Shown: positions 46,502-57,572 of the stretch, piece after piece
Layout: the number at the start of each line of letters is the position of its first letter
Position numbering within the stretch: position 1 is the first letter of the stretch
NCBI RefSeq assembly: GCF_016650635.1
Contig: NZ_JAEKFI010000003.1
Coordinates: forward strand, 1-64,000
Reading direction: 5' to 3'
From: Pseudomonas sp. TH43
Lineage (GTDB): Bacteria; Pseudomonadota; Gammaproteobacteria; Pseudomonadales; Pseudomonadaceae
Length of the DNA stretch: 64,000 bases
The notes under the pieces: model-generated
The model's input: only the letters and a program-made list of their open reading frames with translations
Database searches by the model: none
What the model was told of the DNA's origin: nothing
Program-made: the position numbers and the translations under genes

Positions 46502-47418
46502 AGGCCAGCAGGTACCGGTGGAACCACGATCGGTTCGATCGGTGCAGCGACGAATTTCGGCGTCGGCTTGCCAGTCATCTGTGCCAGCAGGTTACCCAGA
46601 CGTGGGCGCAATTCCTGACGGTGAACGATCATGTCAATCGCGCCGTGTTCCAGCAGGAACTCGCTGCGCTGGAAGCCTTCCGGCAGTTTTTCACGCACGG
46701 TCTGCTCGATAACGCGCGGACCAGCGAAGCCGATCAGGGCTTTCGGCTCGCCGACGATCACGTCGCCGAGCATCGCCAGGCTGGCGGAAACACCACCATA
46801 CACCGGGTCAGTCAGTACCGAGATGAACGGAATGCCTTCTTCACGCAAACGCGCCAGAACAGCCGAGGTCTTGGCCATCTGCATCAGCGAGATCAGCGCT
46901 TCCTGCATGCGCGCACCACCGGAGGCGGCGAAGCAGATCATCGGGCAGCGATTTTCCAGCGCGTAGTTGGCGGCGCGGACAAAACGCTCACCGACGATAG
47001 CGCCCATGGAACCGCCCATGAAGCTGAATTCGAATGCCGAAACCACTACCGGCATGCCCAGCAGGGTGCCGCTGACGGAGATCAGCGCGTCTTTTTCGCC
47101 GGTCTGCTTCTGTGCAGCGGTCAGGCGATCCTTGTACTTCTTGCCGTCGCGGAATTTCAGACGGTCAACCGGCTCCAGATCAGCACCCAGTTCATTGCGA
47201 CCTTCAGCATCGAGGAAGATGTCGATGCGCGCACGTGCGCCGATGCGCATGTGGTGGTTGCACTTGGGGCAAACATCCAGGGTCTTTTCCAGCTCCGGAC
47301 GATACAGCACAGCCTCGCAGGACGGGCATTTGTGCCACAGACCTTCAGGCACCGAGCTCTTCTTGACCTCCGAGCGCATGATCGAAGGGATCAGTTTGTC
47401 TACTAACCAGTTGCTCAT
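46498..47418 (-). CDS. accD: Acetyl-CoA carboxylase carboxyltransferase subunit beta
   Basis: This is a 306-residue beta subunit. The N-terminal zinc ribbon [16 protein letters not shown] ... CPKCNHH (four Cys, about 31-53) leads into the crotonase-like carboxyltransferase core ([35 protein letters not shown]). It makes malonyl-CoA with AccA. It overlaps folC by four bases. Confidence 0.98.
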   Translation of the reverse strand: MSNWLVDKLIPSIMRSEVKKSSVPEGLWHKCPSCEAVLYRPELEKTLDVCPKCNHHMRIGARARIDIFLDAEGRNELGADLEPVDRLKFRDGKKYKDRLTAAQKQTGEKDALISVSGTLLGMPVVVSAFEFSFMGGSMGAIVGERFVRAANYALENRCPMICFAASGGARMQEALISLMQMAKTSAVLARLREEGIPFISVLTDPVYGGVSASLAMLGDVIVGEPKALIGFAGPRVIEQTVREKLPEGFQRSEFLLEHGAIDMIVHRQELRPRLGNLLAQMTGKPTPKFVAAPIEPIVVPPVPAGL

Positions 47419-47641
47419 GCTTTCTTTCTCCAGTACCGGCGGCCCGAACGCTCTGGTTCGCAGCCCCGCGTATGCCCTTCAGCTAAATTCATGTGTGTGG
47501 CGATGATCGGTGAACAGCCACGGTCAGCGCGAAACATGACCTGCGTGCCCTCCACAAACCCTCAGCCGCGCCTGCTTTGTGCAAGTGCATTGATGGACGG
47601 CGGCAGACTGCCAGCCGTCACATCAATATCGGAACCGGTGC

Positions 47642-48262
47642 CTAAACGCCTTTTACGGCGTTGATGAACGCGTGGATCCTGGCGTGATCCTTGATGCCCT
47701 TGCTTGCCTCTACCCCGCCGCTGACGTCTACGGCATACGGCTTTACTCGAACCACTGCGTCGGCGACGTTCTCCGGCGTCAGGCCGCCCGCCAGAATCAA
47801 CGGCTTGCTCAACGCTTGCGGAATCAAAGACCAGTCAAACGCCTCTCCGGTTCCGCCAGGCACGCCTTCGACATAAGTGTCGAGCAGCACGCCGCTAGCG
47901 CTCGGGTAGGCATCCACGGCGGCAGCGATGTCATCACCAGCCTTGACCCGCAACGCCTTGATGTACGGACGATGCCAGCCTTCGCACGCCTCAGCGGTTT
48001 CATCACCATGGAACTGCAACAGGTCCAGCGGCACGGCATCGAGGATTTCCCCCAACTCGCAGCGGCTGGCGTTGACGAACAGGCCCACGGTGGTCACAAA
48101 CGGTGGCAATGCCTTGATGATCGCCCTCGCCTGCTGCACGGTTACCGCTCGCGGGCTCTTGGCGTAGAACACGAAGCCGATCGCATCGGCCCCGGCCTCG
48201 ACAGCGGCCAACGCATCTTCTATGCGGGTAATCCCGCAGATCTTGCTGCGAACGGCTGACAT
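47642..48262 (-). CDS. trpF: Phosphoribosylanthranilate isomerase
   Basis: This is a 206-residue TIM-barrel enzyme of tryptophan synthesis. Start ATG 48262 ([13 protein letters not shown]). The catalytic Cys is in KICGITR and the acid Asp in the later QFHGDE and [12 protein letters not shown] loops. It is unlinked to other trp genes, as in other pseudomonads, and precedes accD by a 223-base gap. Confidence 0.96.
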   Translation of the reverse strand: MSAVRSKICGITRIEDALAAVEAGADAIGFVFYAKSPRAVTVQQARAIIKALPPFVTTVGLFVNASRCELGEILDAVPLDLLQFHGDETAEACEGWHRPYIKALRVKAGDDIAAAVDAYPSASGVLLDTYVEGVPGGTGEAFDWSLIPQALSKPLILAGGLTPENVADAVVRVKPYAVDVSGGVEASKGIKDHARIHAFINAVKGV

Positions 48263-48326
48263 GTCGAGAAAAACTCCAAGGCAAATCCGGGAAAGTCCCG
48301 GATGGTAACAAAAGCGTTCGAGGGCG

Positions 48327-49181
48327 TCAGCCGTCAAGTTCCGAGAAACCCGTAAGGAAATGTGGCCCGATAAAACGCTCGGGCAACGGGAATTCGTCGT
48401 GGTACTCGACCTGCACCAAATACAGACCATAAGGATGCGCGGTCACACCTCCGGAACGGCGCTCGCGACTTTCCAGCACTTCCTTCATCCACTCAACCGG
48501 CCGCTCGCCCGCACCGATGGTCATCAAGACGCCAGCGATGTTGCGCACCATGTGATGCAGGAAGGCATTGGCGCGAATGTCGAGCACGATCATCTTGCCG
48601 TGACGGGTGACACGCAAGTGGTGCATCTTCTTGATCGGCGATTTGGCCTGGCACTGACCGGCGCGGAAGGCACTGAAATCATGGGTGCCGATCAGATGCT
48701 GCGCGGCCTCGGCCATGCGTTCGACATCCAGCGGGCGGTGGTTCCAGGTGATTTCCTGGTTGAGATGCGCCGGCCGGATCTGATCGTTGTAGATCACGTA
48801 GCGATAACGCCGGGCGATGGCTTTGAACCGCGCATGAAAATGCGCCGGCATCACCCGCGCCCAACTGACGCTGATGTCATGGGGCAAATTGATGTTGGCG
48901 CCCATGACCCAGGCCTTCAGCGAGCGATCGACCTGAGTGTCGAAATGCACCACTTGCCCACAGGCATGCACGCCAGCGTCGGTACGCCCGGCGCACTGCA
49001 AGGACACCGGCGAATTGGCGACTTTCGACAAAGCTTTTTCGAGCTCTTCCTGCACCGTCGCTACACCGGTCAGTTGACGCTGCCAACCGCTGTAGCGCGA
49101 ACCTTTGTACTCAACGCCCAGCGCTACGCGGTAAAAGCCGTCAGGGGCCAGTTCGGCGACCGGGTTATCTATGTTTGCCAA
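48327..49181 (-). CDS. truA: tRNA pseudouridine synthase A, start uncertain
   Basis: This enzyme makes pseudouridine at tRNA positions 38-40. The catalytic Asp is in [12 protein letters not shown] use TTG 49181 ([14 protein letters not shown]), which gives 284 residues. An ATG at 49217 adds 12 codons without a ribosome binding site, and the frame is open further into a REP element. [22 protein letters not shown] and the C-terminal [13 protein letters not shown] are family-typical. Confidence 0.93.
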   Translation of the reverse strand: MANIDNPVAELAPDGFYRVALGVEYKGSRYSGWQRQLTGVATVQEELEKALSKVANSPVSLQCAGRTDAGVHACGQVVHFDTQVDRSLKAWVMGANINLPHDISVSWARVMPAHFHARFKAIARRYRYVIYNDQIRPAHLNQEITWNHRPLDVERMAEAAQHLIGTHDFSAFRAGQCQAKSPIKKMHHLRVTRHGKMIVLDIRANAFLHHMVRNIAGVLMTIGAGERPVEWMKEVLESRERRSGGVTAHPYGLYLVQVEYHDEFPLPERFIGPHFLTGFSELDG

Positions 49182-49254
49182 GGTGGGACAGCCTGCTGTT
49201 TTTGCAAAGGCGGGCATTATAAGGCTGTCGACCGGGGATGCCAGTTTCAAGAGC

Positions 49255-49330
49255 AAAAGATCGCAGCCTTCGGCATCTCCTACAGGGGAACGCAATCTCA
49301 TGCACGAGATGCCGAAGGCTGCGATCTTTT
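49255..49330. repeat. REPIN, AAAAGATCGCAGCC type
   Basis: A perfect 25-base inverted repeat (AAAAGATCGCAGCCTTCGGC, ATCTC and its complement) with a 26-base loop, between truA and fimV. It is a common fluorescens-group REP family, distinct from the others in this window. Confidence 0.9.
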
Positions 49331-49350
49331 AATCTGGAAAACCCAGAAAC

Positions 49351-49381
49351 AAAAACGGCAGCCTCAATGGGCTGCCGTTTT
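49351..49381 (-). terminator. Terminator after fimV
   Basis: Minus-strand stem AAAACGGCAGCC/GGGCTGCCGTTTT with a short loop, then TTTTTG. It lies 19 bases past the fimV stop. Confidence 0.85.
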
Positions 49382-49399
49382 CGCTTACCGCTGGACTGA

Positions 49400-52171
49400 C
49401 TACAAGCTCGAGAGCATATCCTTGGCTTCCCCACGCTGCTTCTCGTCACCCTCGGTCAACACTTCGTTGAGGATGTCGCGCGCGCCGTCACTGTCGCCCA
49501 TGTCGATATAGGCCTGAGCCAGATCGAGTTTGGTCGCCGCTTCGTCGGTGCCGGCGAGGAAGTCGAAATCATCTTCGCCCAAATCACCGCCCACCGCCGC
49601 ATCGGCTTCGGTGAAGGTCGGCTCGGCAATGCTTTGCGACAGACGATCCAGCTCGGCGTTGACGTCGTCCAGCTCGGCCGCAAATGCATCAGGCTCGGCC
49701 GCCGGGTTGCTGTCCATTTCGTCGGCCAGCGACAGATCGAAATCGGCCGGCAGCTCCAGATCGTCCTGCGGCACGCTAGCCACGACCGGCGGTTCGACGG
49801 GAGCGAGGTCTTTCACGCCCTCATCCAGGTCGAGCATGAAATCATCGTCCGCCAGATCAACGGCCGGTGCCGGCTCGGCGCCGAGATCCAGATCCAGGTC
49901 GAAGTCCGACAGGTCGTCGAGGTTTTCCTTGATCTCGGTCTGCTGTTGCAGCACCGATTCAAAGCTCAAATCGTCGTCGGCCGGGAACTCGTCCAACTCC
50001 AATGGTGCGTCCAGCTCAGCAGGCGCTTCAGGCTCAACCACGGGCGCAGGTTCTACCGGCGTAATGTTGTCGAGATCGTCCAGGCTCAGGTCAAACGCGC
50101 TGTCGAGACCATCGTCCACTGGCGTCGGCGCTTCAGGCTCAACCACCGGTGCAGGCTCTACCGGCGTGATGTTGTCCAGGTCGTCCAGGCTCAGGTCAAA
50201 CGCGCTGTCCAGGTCATCTTCCACTGGTGCCGGCGCAGGTGCTTCAGGCTCGTCCAGCAGCAGATCCTTGACGTATTGCGCGTCCAGCTCGGCAGCCACG
50301 GCCGCAGCGGCCAGACCACCGGCAGCAGCAACGGCAACGGCCATGGCCGGGAAGCGGCTCTTCAGCTCTTCAACCTTGGCAAAGTTGTCGCCATTGGCCA
50401 CCAACTGACGCTCCTGACCGACGAACGCATCACGATCGCCCTGCTGACCGTAGACTTCCATCAGCTTCAGACGCAGATCACTGCGCTGTGGCTCAAGGCT
50501 CACGCCTTCTTCCAGCAGCGCGGCGGCCTGATTCAAGCGGCCGGCGTTGATGTGCGACTGCGCCTTGTCGAGTACGTCGTCAGAACGCTCTGCGGCCGGA
50601 GCCACCAGCGGTGCAGCAATCGGCTCGGCCATTACAATCGGCGCAACCACTGGCGCCACTGCAGGTGCAGGCGACGGAGTGTTGAGCTTGACGCTCGCCG
50701 CCGGCGTTTCCAGACCTTCGAAGCTGCTTTCCGGCAGATCCTGTTCAGCAGAGAACTCTTGCTCTTCAGACAGGGCACGCGCCATGCGCAGATGTTTTTC
50801 AGCTTCCTGCTGCGCTTTGCGGCGACGGGCCAGCAACAGCAACAGAAGCAGCAGAACAACGGCACCGCCGCCCACCAGACCCAGCAGAATCGGATTGGTC
50901 AGCAATTCGTTGAAGGTTTTTTCGTCGTCAACAACCGGCTTCGGCTCCACAACGGGCTCGACAACCGGTGTCTCAGCCGGCGGCGCAATAGCCGATTCCG
51001 GCGTAGGAGACGCAGCAGCCTCTGCCGGTGTGGCTGGCGGGGTGGCGGCGAGTTCCGCGGTGATTGCTGGAACCGCAGCACCGGAGGCATTTGCAGCGGG
51101 TGCAGCACCCGAGCCTTCTGCCTGCAGTTTCGCCAGTTGATTGTTCTTCAGCTCGATCAGCTTTTGCAGCTTGTCCAACTGGCTTTGCAGATCGGACATG
51201 CGGCTTTTCAGTTCCTCATTGTCACGACGGGTCGTGTCGAGGCTTTCCTGAGTGACCGCCAGTTTGTTGCTCAACGCCTTGGCGTCGCCTGCCGGGCCCT
51301 TGCCGCGCGCCTTGGCGCTTTCGGCAGACACCAGGCTCAAGTTGTCCTGGGCGTTTGGCGCTGCACCGGTATTGGCGCGACCACGGTTGGTCGCGTCGAG
51401 CTGCTGCTGGCCAGTGCCAGGCTTGGCGACATAGCGACGACCCTGACGCCAGGCTTCGTTCTGCGCCGCGACTTCGGCAATCGCCTTCGTCTGCGGTAGC
51501 GCGGTGCTTTGCACGGCATCCGGCAGACGCAGCACCTGACCGGTTTTCAGCCGATTGATGTTGCCACCGATGAACGCATCCGGGTTCAGCGCCTGAATGG
51601 CCAGCATGGTCTGCTGCACGGAACCGCCAGTACGCGCCTTCGCGGCGATTTCCCACAGGGTGTCGCGCGGCGTGGTGGTGTACTGCGTTGGGTGCGTGGC
51701 GCCAGTGGTCGGCGCGGCGATGGTCTGTGACGGTGCCGGTTGCGCGGCGGCGTCGGCAGTCTGCGGCGAGAACTTCGACGGATCCAGCAGCACGCTGTAA
51801 TCGCGCAGCAAGCGACCGTTCGGCCACATCACCTGCACAAGAAATTTCACCATCGGTTCTGACAGCGGCTTGCTCGAGGTCACACGCAGCACGCTTTTGC
51901 CGCTGGCGTTGAGTACCGGGGTGAAGGTCAGATCGTTGAGAAAGGCCTGGCGATCAACACCGGCCTTGGCAAAATCTTCAGGTGAAGCCAGGCTTGGCAC
52001 CACTTCGGCAGCGGTGAGATCCTTGACGTCGAGCAGCTCGATTTCAGCCACCAGCGGCTGGTTCAGGGTCGACTTCAGGGTCAGCTCCCCGAGCCCGAGG
52101 GCATGCGCCATACCGGAGGACAGCGCCGAGGCGGCCGCTATTGCTAACACCAGTTTGCGAACTTGAACCAT
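49400..52171 (-). CDS. fimV: FimV polar hub protein
   Basis: This is a 923-residue peptidoglycan-binding, type IV pilus assembly and polar signalling protein (needed for twitching and cAMP signalling in P. aeruginosa). It has a signal peptide, the FimV N-terminal domain (about 25-150), LysM domain (about 170-225; TPRDTLWEIAAKAR), coiled coil (about 300-345) and one membrane helix (about 425-445; LLGLVGGGAVVLLLLLLLLARRR). An acidic cytoplasmic region carries a 35-residue tandem repeat (SAFDLSLDDLDNITPVEPAP), then the C-terminal TPR-like FimV-C domain (KLDLAQAYIDMGDSDGARDIL). It is close to truA, as in P. aeruginosa. Confidence 0.96.
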   Translation of the reverse strand: MVQVRKLVLAIAAASALSSGMAHALGLGELTLKSTLNQPLVAEIELLDVKDLTAAEVVPSLASPEDFAKAGVDRQAFLNDLTFTPVLNASGKSVLRVTSSKPLSEPMVKFLVQVMWPNGRLLRDYSVLLDPSKFSPQTADAAAQPAPSQTIAAPTTGATHPTQYTTTPRDTLWEIAAKARTGGSVQQTMLAIQALNPDAFIGGNINRLKTGQVLRLPDAVQSTALPQTKAIAEVAAQNEAWRQGRRYVAKPGTGQQQLDATNRGRANTGAAPNAQDNLSLVSAESAKARGKGPAGDAKALSNKLAVTQESLDTTRRDNEELKSRMSDLQSQLDKLQKLIELKNNQLAKLQAEGSGAAPAANASGAAVPAITAELAATPPATPAEAAASPTPESAIAPPAETPVVEPVVEPKPVVDDEKTFNELLTNPILLGLVGGGAVVLLLLLLLLARRRKAQQEAEKHLRMARALSEEQEFSAEQDLPESSFEGLETPAASVKLNTPSPAPAVAPVVAPIVMAEPIAAPLVAPAAERSDDVLDKAQSHINAGRLNQAAALLEEGVSLEPQRSDLRLKLMEVYGQQGDRDAFVGQERQLVANGDNFAKVEELKSRFPAMAVAVAAAGGLAAAAVAAELDAQYVKDLLLDEPEAPAPAPVEDDLDSAFDLSLDDLDNITPVEPAPVVEPEAPTPVDDGLDSAFDLSLDDLDNITPVEPAPVVEPEAPAELDAPLELDEFPADDDLSFESVLQQQTEIKENLDDLSDFDLDLDLGAEPAPAVDLADDDFMLDLDEGVKDLAPVEPPVVASVPQDDLELPADFDLSLADEMDSNPAAEPDAFAAELDDVNAELDRLSQSIAEPTFTEADAAVGGDLGEDDFDFLAGTDEAATKLDLAQAYIDMGDSDGARDILNEVLTEGDEKQRGEAKDMLSSL
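50022..50231. repeat. 105-bp tandem repeat within fimV
   Basis: Two head-to-tail copies (50022-50126 and 50127-50231), about 90 percent identical by eye, encode the 35-residue acidic repeat. A decayed third start follows. It may vary in number between strains. Confidence 0.85.
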
Positions 52172-52379
52172 AGCCTCATCCTTTGTTTGAACGTTCCTCG
52201 GCCAGCGAGAAGATGTTGAATACCGCTGCCGTAAGGCATTGCGCGCGACGACGACAGATGTCGCGCGCGATCATTTCTTTGATGCCCCGGAAAGTCCCGG
52301 AGGGTGACACGTTATCAAGCGGTTCGGGCAAGCATAGCGCTCACCTAGAATCAGTCGACAAATTGTTGCCAAGTATCTT

Positions 52380-53390
52380 TTACAGCAGGTCTTTTATCAA
52401 CAATTCAGCCACCTGCACAGCGTTTAGCGCCGCCCCTTTGCGTACGTTATCTGACGTCAGCCACAGATTAAGTTCCGCCGGGTCGTCGACACCGCTGCGC
52501 ACGCGACCGACATAGACAACATCCTGCCCTACCGCGTCACCGACGGCAGTCGGGTAATCACCGGCTTCGACCAGCTCGATACCCGGCGCTTCTTCGAGTG
52601 CGGCGTTGATCTTTTTCAGGTCGACAGCCTTCGTTGACTGCAAGGTCACGCTAAAGCTATCGCCAAAAAACACTGGGGCTTGAACGCAAGTTGCCGAAAT
52701 CTTTAATAAAGGTTGCGCGAGCACCTGACGCAACTCGCGCACCAGACGTTTTTCCAGCAGCGTGTGACCCTGCGCGTCCGGTGTGCCGACTTGCGCCAAC
52801 AGGTTAAAGGCCATTTGGCGGTCGAAGAACGTCGGCTCCAGCGGGCGCATGTTCAGCAGCTCGGCGGTCTGCCGTGCGAGTTCGGTAACGGCTTCACGAC
52901 CCTGGGCGGAAACGGCCAGATTGGCGGTGACATTGACATATTGCAGATCAAGCAGATCGAGCAGCGGCGCCAGCACTACGGCGAGCGAAGTGGCTGACGG
53001 GCTCGGGCTGCTGACCTGGAACGGCGCTTTCAGGCTGGCGAGCACTTCGGCGTTGGCCTCCGGCACGATTTGCGGCGCCTGATCGGCCGGCAAGGCGCCG
53101 GACAAGTCGATCAGCGAGCAACCGGCGGCATGGGCGCGCGCGGCGTAGCTCAGGGTGATGGCCGGACCTGCGGCGAAGAACACCAGTTTGACCTTGCTGA
53201 AATCGAACTCGTCGACTTCACGCACACGCACGTTCTTGTTGCGAAAAAGTACCGAACTGCCAGCGGATTCGCTGCTGGCGAGCAGATGCAAATTCGCCAC
53301 CGGGAAGTTGCGCTCTTCGAGAATCTGCACAAGGGTTTCGCCGACAGTACCGGTGGCGCCGATTACGGCAATATCAAGGGTCTGGGTCAT
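52380..53390 (-). CDS. usg: Aspartate-semialdehyde dehydrogenase homologue (USG-1), lacking the catalytic Cys
   Basis: This is a 336-residue protein with the ASADH fold: NAD(P) motif VIGATGTVGETLVQIL and C-terminal GRVRSGVDDPAELNLWL. At the place of the catalytic N-C-S/T motif it has SPSPSATS (128-135), so the nucleophilic Cys is absent, whereas the true asd next to it keeps it (Cys135). This is the USG-1 paralogue found beside asd in Pseudomonas. Its function is not known; it is unlikely to be an active dehydrogenase. Confidence 0.92.
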   Translation of the reverse strand: MTQTLDIAVIGATGTVGETLVQILEERNFPVANLHLLASSESAGSSVLFRNKNVRVREVDEFDFSKVKLVFFAAGPAITLSYAARAHAAGCSLIDLSGALPADQAPQIVPEANAEVLASLKAPFQVSSPSPSATSLAVVLAPLLDLLDLQYVNVTANLAVSAQGREAVTELARQTAELLNMRPLEPTFFDRQMAFNLLAQVGTPDAQGHTLLEKRLVRELRQVLAQPLLKISATCVQAPVFFGDSFSVTLQSTKAVDLKKINAALEEAPGIELVEAGDYPTAVGDAVGQDVVYVGRVRSGVDDPAELNLWLTSDNVRKGAALNAVQVAELLIKDLL

Positions 53391-53481
53391 GGTGCGAGCC
53401 TCTGGCGAAACGGGGGGAGCGGCACTTTACCGGGTGACTGGCGCACAGGCAATTTCTGCCGGGATTTGCAGTGTCTGTTCT

Positions 53482-53583
53482 GGCCTCATCGCTGGCAAGC
53501 CAGCTCCCACAGGTTTCTGTGGTGCCTATAAATTTATGCACAACACCACCCACTGTGGGAGCTGGCTTGCCAGCGATGAGGCC
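53482..53583. repeat. REPIN, GGCCTCATCGCTGGC type (copy 1)
   Basis: Arms GGCCTCATCGCTGGCAAGCC, AGCTCCCACAG and complement, loop about 40 bases. It lies between usg and asd. The same family recurs at 56784. Confidence 0.9.
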
Positions 53584-53612
53584 TGTACAGGCACCCGAGA
53601 AACTCCGGGCAT

Positions 53613-53650
53613 AAAAAAAACCCGCACCTTTCACAAGGTACGGGTTCTTT
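53613..53650 (-). terminator. Terminator after asd
   Basis: On the minus strand, imperfect stem AACCCGTACCTT/AAGGTGCGGGTT followed by eight T residues. Confidence 0.85.
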
Positions 53651-53665
53651 CATTGCTTCAAGCGA

Positions 53666-54778
53666 TCAACGCTCCAGCAAGATCCGCAGCATGCGACGCA
53701 GCGGCTCGGCCGCGCCCCACAGCAGTTGGTCACCCACGGTGAACGCACCGAGGAACTGCGAGCCCATGTTCAGCTTGCGCAAACGGCCCACCGGCACGTT
53801 CAGGGTGCCGGTAACCTTGGTCGGGCTCAGCTCCTGCATGCTGATATCGCGGTTGTTCGGCACCAGTTTGACCCAAGGGTTGTGCTGGCTGATCAGCCCT
53901 TCGATGTCGGCGATCGGCACGTCTTTGTTCAGCTTGATGGTCAGTGCCTGGCTGTGGCAACGCATAGCACCGATGCGCACGCAGATGCCGTCGACCGGGA
54001 TCGGGCTCTTGAAGCGACCGAGGATCTTGTTGGTCTCGGCCTGAGCTTTCCACTCTTCACGGCTCTGGCCGTTCGGCAGTTCTTTGTCGATCCACGGGAT
54101 CAGGCTGCCCGCCAGCGGTACGCCGAAGTTTTCGGTCGGGTACGCTTCGCTGCGCATGGCATCAGCAACGCGACGGTCGATGTCGAGGATCGCGCTGGCC
54201 GGGTCGGCCAGTTGATCGGCGACAGCGGCGTGGGTCGCGCCCATTTGCTTGATCAGTTCACGCATGTTCTGCGCGCCGGCACCGGAAGCCGCCTGATAGG
54301 TCATGGCACTCATCCACTCGACCAGACCAGCCTCGAACAGACCACCCAGGCCCATCAGCATCAGGCTGACGGTGCAGTTGCCGCCGATGTAGTTCTTGGT
54401 GCCCGCGTCGAGCTGTTGGTCGATGACCTTGCGGTTGACCGGATCCAGAATAATGACTGCATCATCGTTCATGCGCAGGCTGGACGCCGCGTCGATCCAG
54501 TAACCCTGCCAGCCGGCTTCGCGCAGCTTCGGGAACACTTCGCTGGTGTAGTCGCCACCCTGGCAGGTCAGAATCACGTCTAGGGTCTTCAGCTCATCAA
54601 TGCTGTAAGCATCCTTGAGCGGAGCAATGTCCTTGCCCACGGACGGGCCTTGGCCACCGACATTGGACGTGGTGAAAAACACCGGCTCGATTAGATCGAA
54701 ATCCTGCTCTTCCAGCATCCGCTGCATGAGCACGGAACCGACCATCCCGCGCCAACCGATCAGACCTACACGTTTCAT
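53666..54778 (-). CDS. asd: Aspartate-semialdehyde dehydrogenase
   Basis: This is a 370-residue enzyme of the lysine/threonine/methionine pathway. NADP motif [17 protein letters not shown] (about 5-21), catalytic Cys135 in [11 protein letters not shown], substrate site [11 protein letters not shown] region, and C-terminal RRMLRIL. It is the active partner of the neighbouring usg. Confidence 0.97.
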   Translation of the reverse strand: MKRVGLIGWRGMVGSVLMQRMLEEQDFDLIEPVFFTTSNVGGQGPSVGKDIAPLKDAYSIDELKTLDVILTCQGGDYTSEVFPKLREAGWQGYWIDAASSLRMNDDAVIILDPVNRKVIDQQLDAGTKNYIGGNCTVSLMLMGLGGLFEAGLVEWMSAMTYQAASGAGAQNMRELIKQMGATHAAVADQLADPASAILDIDRRVADAMRSEAYPTENFGVPLAGSLIPWIDKELPNGQSREEWKAQAETNKILGRFKSPIPVDGICVRIGAMRCHSQALTIKLNKDVPIADIEGLISQHNPWVKLVPNNRDISMQELSPTKVTGTLNVPVGRLRKLNMGSQFLGAFTVGDQLLWGAAEPLRRMLRILLER

Positions 54779-54802
54779 CGCAACTACACCTTCTTGAAAA
54801 GT

Positions 54803-54839
54803 GGGCCGCTGCTTTGTATTGAATTTCGCAGCGGGCCCG
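54803..54839. repeat. Inverted repeat between asd and leuB
   Basis: Arms GGGCCGCTGC/GCAGC(G)GGCCC with a 16-base loop and one bulge. It lies between leuB and asd, and could be a processing or stability hairpin. Confidence 0.5.
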
Positions 54840-54844
54840 AGAGA

Positions 54845-55927
<1,083 letters not shown>

Positions 55928-55981
55928 GCTTTCCTCGTGTCTTCAGTCGGTGCGCCACTCAGTGCGCGCCCGGAAAAATTC

Positions 55982-56749
55982 TTATCGCTCAGCCATCAGT
56001 ACGATTACATCTGTACTGAACGAGCCGTCGCCATCAATCTCAAAATATTCGCGCACTTCGTTGCCCATCGATTGCTGCAACTGACGAATCGCTGCTCGCA
56101 TCACTTCAGGCGTACGCATGCGCTCGACCCAACTGCTGTATTCCAGGCGCAGGCGCTGCCGCGTGGTGCTGCGAACATGCAAACCAGCCTCGCTGACCTG
56201 ACGCAACCACTCACCGGCGGAATAATCGCGCACATGGCTGGTGTCGCGCAGTACTTCAACGCTTTGCAGGTAAGTGTCGAACAACGGACTGCCCGGTGAC
56301 AACACGTCAACGAACGCTGCCACGCCACCCGGTTTCAACACCCGGCGCACTTCGCGCAGAGCCACACCGAGATCGCTCCAGTGATGCGCCGAATAACGGC
56401 TGAACACGAAGTCGAACTCGCCATCGGCAAACGGCAGACGCTCGGCGGCGCCGTTGACGGTGGAAATGTTGCTGAAGCCGCGATCTACAGCGGCAGCAGC
56501 GACCACGTCGAGCATTTGCTGCGACAGGTCGTAGGCGACCACTTCCCTGACCAGCGGTGCGACATGAAAACTGACGTGACCGGCGCCGCAACCCAGGTCC
56601 AGCACGCGAGCTTCGCCCTGCCCGGCCAGTTCGGCTTGTAGCAGCGCGAATTCGGTGCCTTGAGCGTGAACGGCGCTGCTCAGGTAGGCGGCGGCCTGTT
56701 CACCGAATTGCTTTTGGACGACCTGAGTATGTTGGGCGGTGCTGGTCAT
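55982..56749 (-). CDS. SAM-dependent methyltransferase (UbiE-like)
   Basis: This is a 255-residue class I methyltransferase: motif I VLDLGCGAGHVSFHVA (about 49-64), motif II AAERLPFADGEFDFVFSRY, motif III LREVRRVLKPGGVAAFVDV. It lies between leuD and leuB, a position conserved in Pseudomonas. The substrate is unknown. Confidence 0.92.
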   Translation of the reverse strand: MTSTAQHTQVVQKQFGEQAAAYLSSAVHAQGTEFALLQAELAGQGEARVLDLGCGAGHVSFHVAPLVREVVAYDLSQQMLDVVAAAAVDRGFSNISTVNGAAERLPFADGEFDFVFSRYSAHHWSDLGVALREVRRVLKPGGVAAFVDVLSPGSPLFDTYLQSVEVLRDTSHVRDYSAGEWLRQVSEAGLHVRSTTRQRLRLEYSSWVERMRTPEVMRAAIRQLQQSMGNEVREYFEIDGDGSFSTDVIVLMAER

Positions 56750-56783
56750 GGGATCTTTCCTTGAATCTTATGGTGCTTGTTCC

Positions 56784-56886
56784 GGCCTCATCGCTGGCAA
56801 GCCAGCTCCCACAAGGATCTTCAGTGAACACACATTTCGCGGACACCAGAGAAACCTGTGGGAGCTGGCTTGCCAGCGATGAGGCC
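56784..56886. repeat. REPIN, GGCCTCATCGCTGGC type (copy 2)
   Basis: It has the same arms as the element at 53482, with a different loop. It lies between leuD and the methyltransferase. Confidence 0.9.
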
Positions 56887-56917
56887 AGCCCTGACTACAT
56901 CAACTCCAAATCCTTGC

Positions 56918-57562
56918 TTATGCGTCGCGGAACAACCACGGCTGGCTCACGCGGTGCTTGGCCTCGAACGTCGCAATCGCATCGCCGTCCTGCAAGGTCA
57001 AACCGATGTCGTCCAGACCGTTCAACAGGCAATGTTTGCGGAACGCGTCGATTTCAAAGCTATAAACCTTGCCATCGGGACGGGTCACCGTCTGCGCCTG
57101 CAAATCGACCTGCAATTGATAACCCGGCTCGGCCTCAACCTGCTTAAACAATTCATCGACTTCAGCGTCGCTGAGGATGATTGGCAGCAAGCCGTTCTTG
57201 AAGCTGTTGTTGAAGAAGATGTCGGCGTAGCTCGGCGCGATGATGCTGCGGAAACCGTATTCTTCCAGCGCCCACGGCGCGTGTTCACGGCTGGAGCCGC
57301 AACCGAAGTTCTCGCGGGCCAGCAACACGCTGGCGCCTTGATAACGCTCGGCGTTGAGGACAAAGTCCTTGTTCAACGGGCGCTTGGAGTTGTCCTGATA
57401 CGGCTGACCGACATCGAGGTAACGCCACTCGTCGAACAGGTTCGGGCCGAAACCGGTGCGTTTGATCGACTTCAAAAACTGTTTCGGAATGATTTGGTCG
57501 GTGTCGACGTTGGCACGATCCAAAGGCGCGACAAGACCAGTGTGCTGGGTAAAAGCTTTCAT
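56918..57562 (-). CDS. leuD: 3-isopropylmalate dehydratase small subunit
   Basis: This is a 214-residue small subunit. [18 protein letters not shown] at the start and [16 protein letters not shown] carry the substrate-loop residues. It pairs with LeuC. It lies 10 bases after leuC. Confidence 0.98.
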   Translation of the reverse strand: MKAFTQHTGLVAPLDRANVDTDQIIPKQFLKSIKRTGFGPNLFDEWRYLDVGQPYQDNSKRPLNKDFVLNAERYQGASVLLARENFGCGSSREHAPWALEEYGFRSIIAPSYADIFFNNSFKNGLLPIILSDAEVDELFKQVEAEPGYQLQVDLQAQTVTRPDGKVYSFEIDAFRKHCLLNGLDDIGLTLQDGDAIATFEAKHRVSQPWLFRDA

Positions 57563-57572
57563 GCTGCGCTCC

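Noticed and set aside
49634..51499. 621-residue frame opposite fimV
   Set aside because: It is a low-complexity shadow of the acidic FimV region.
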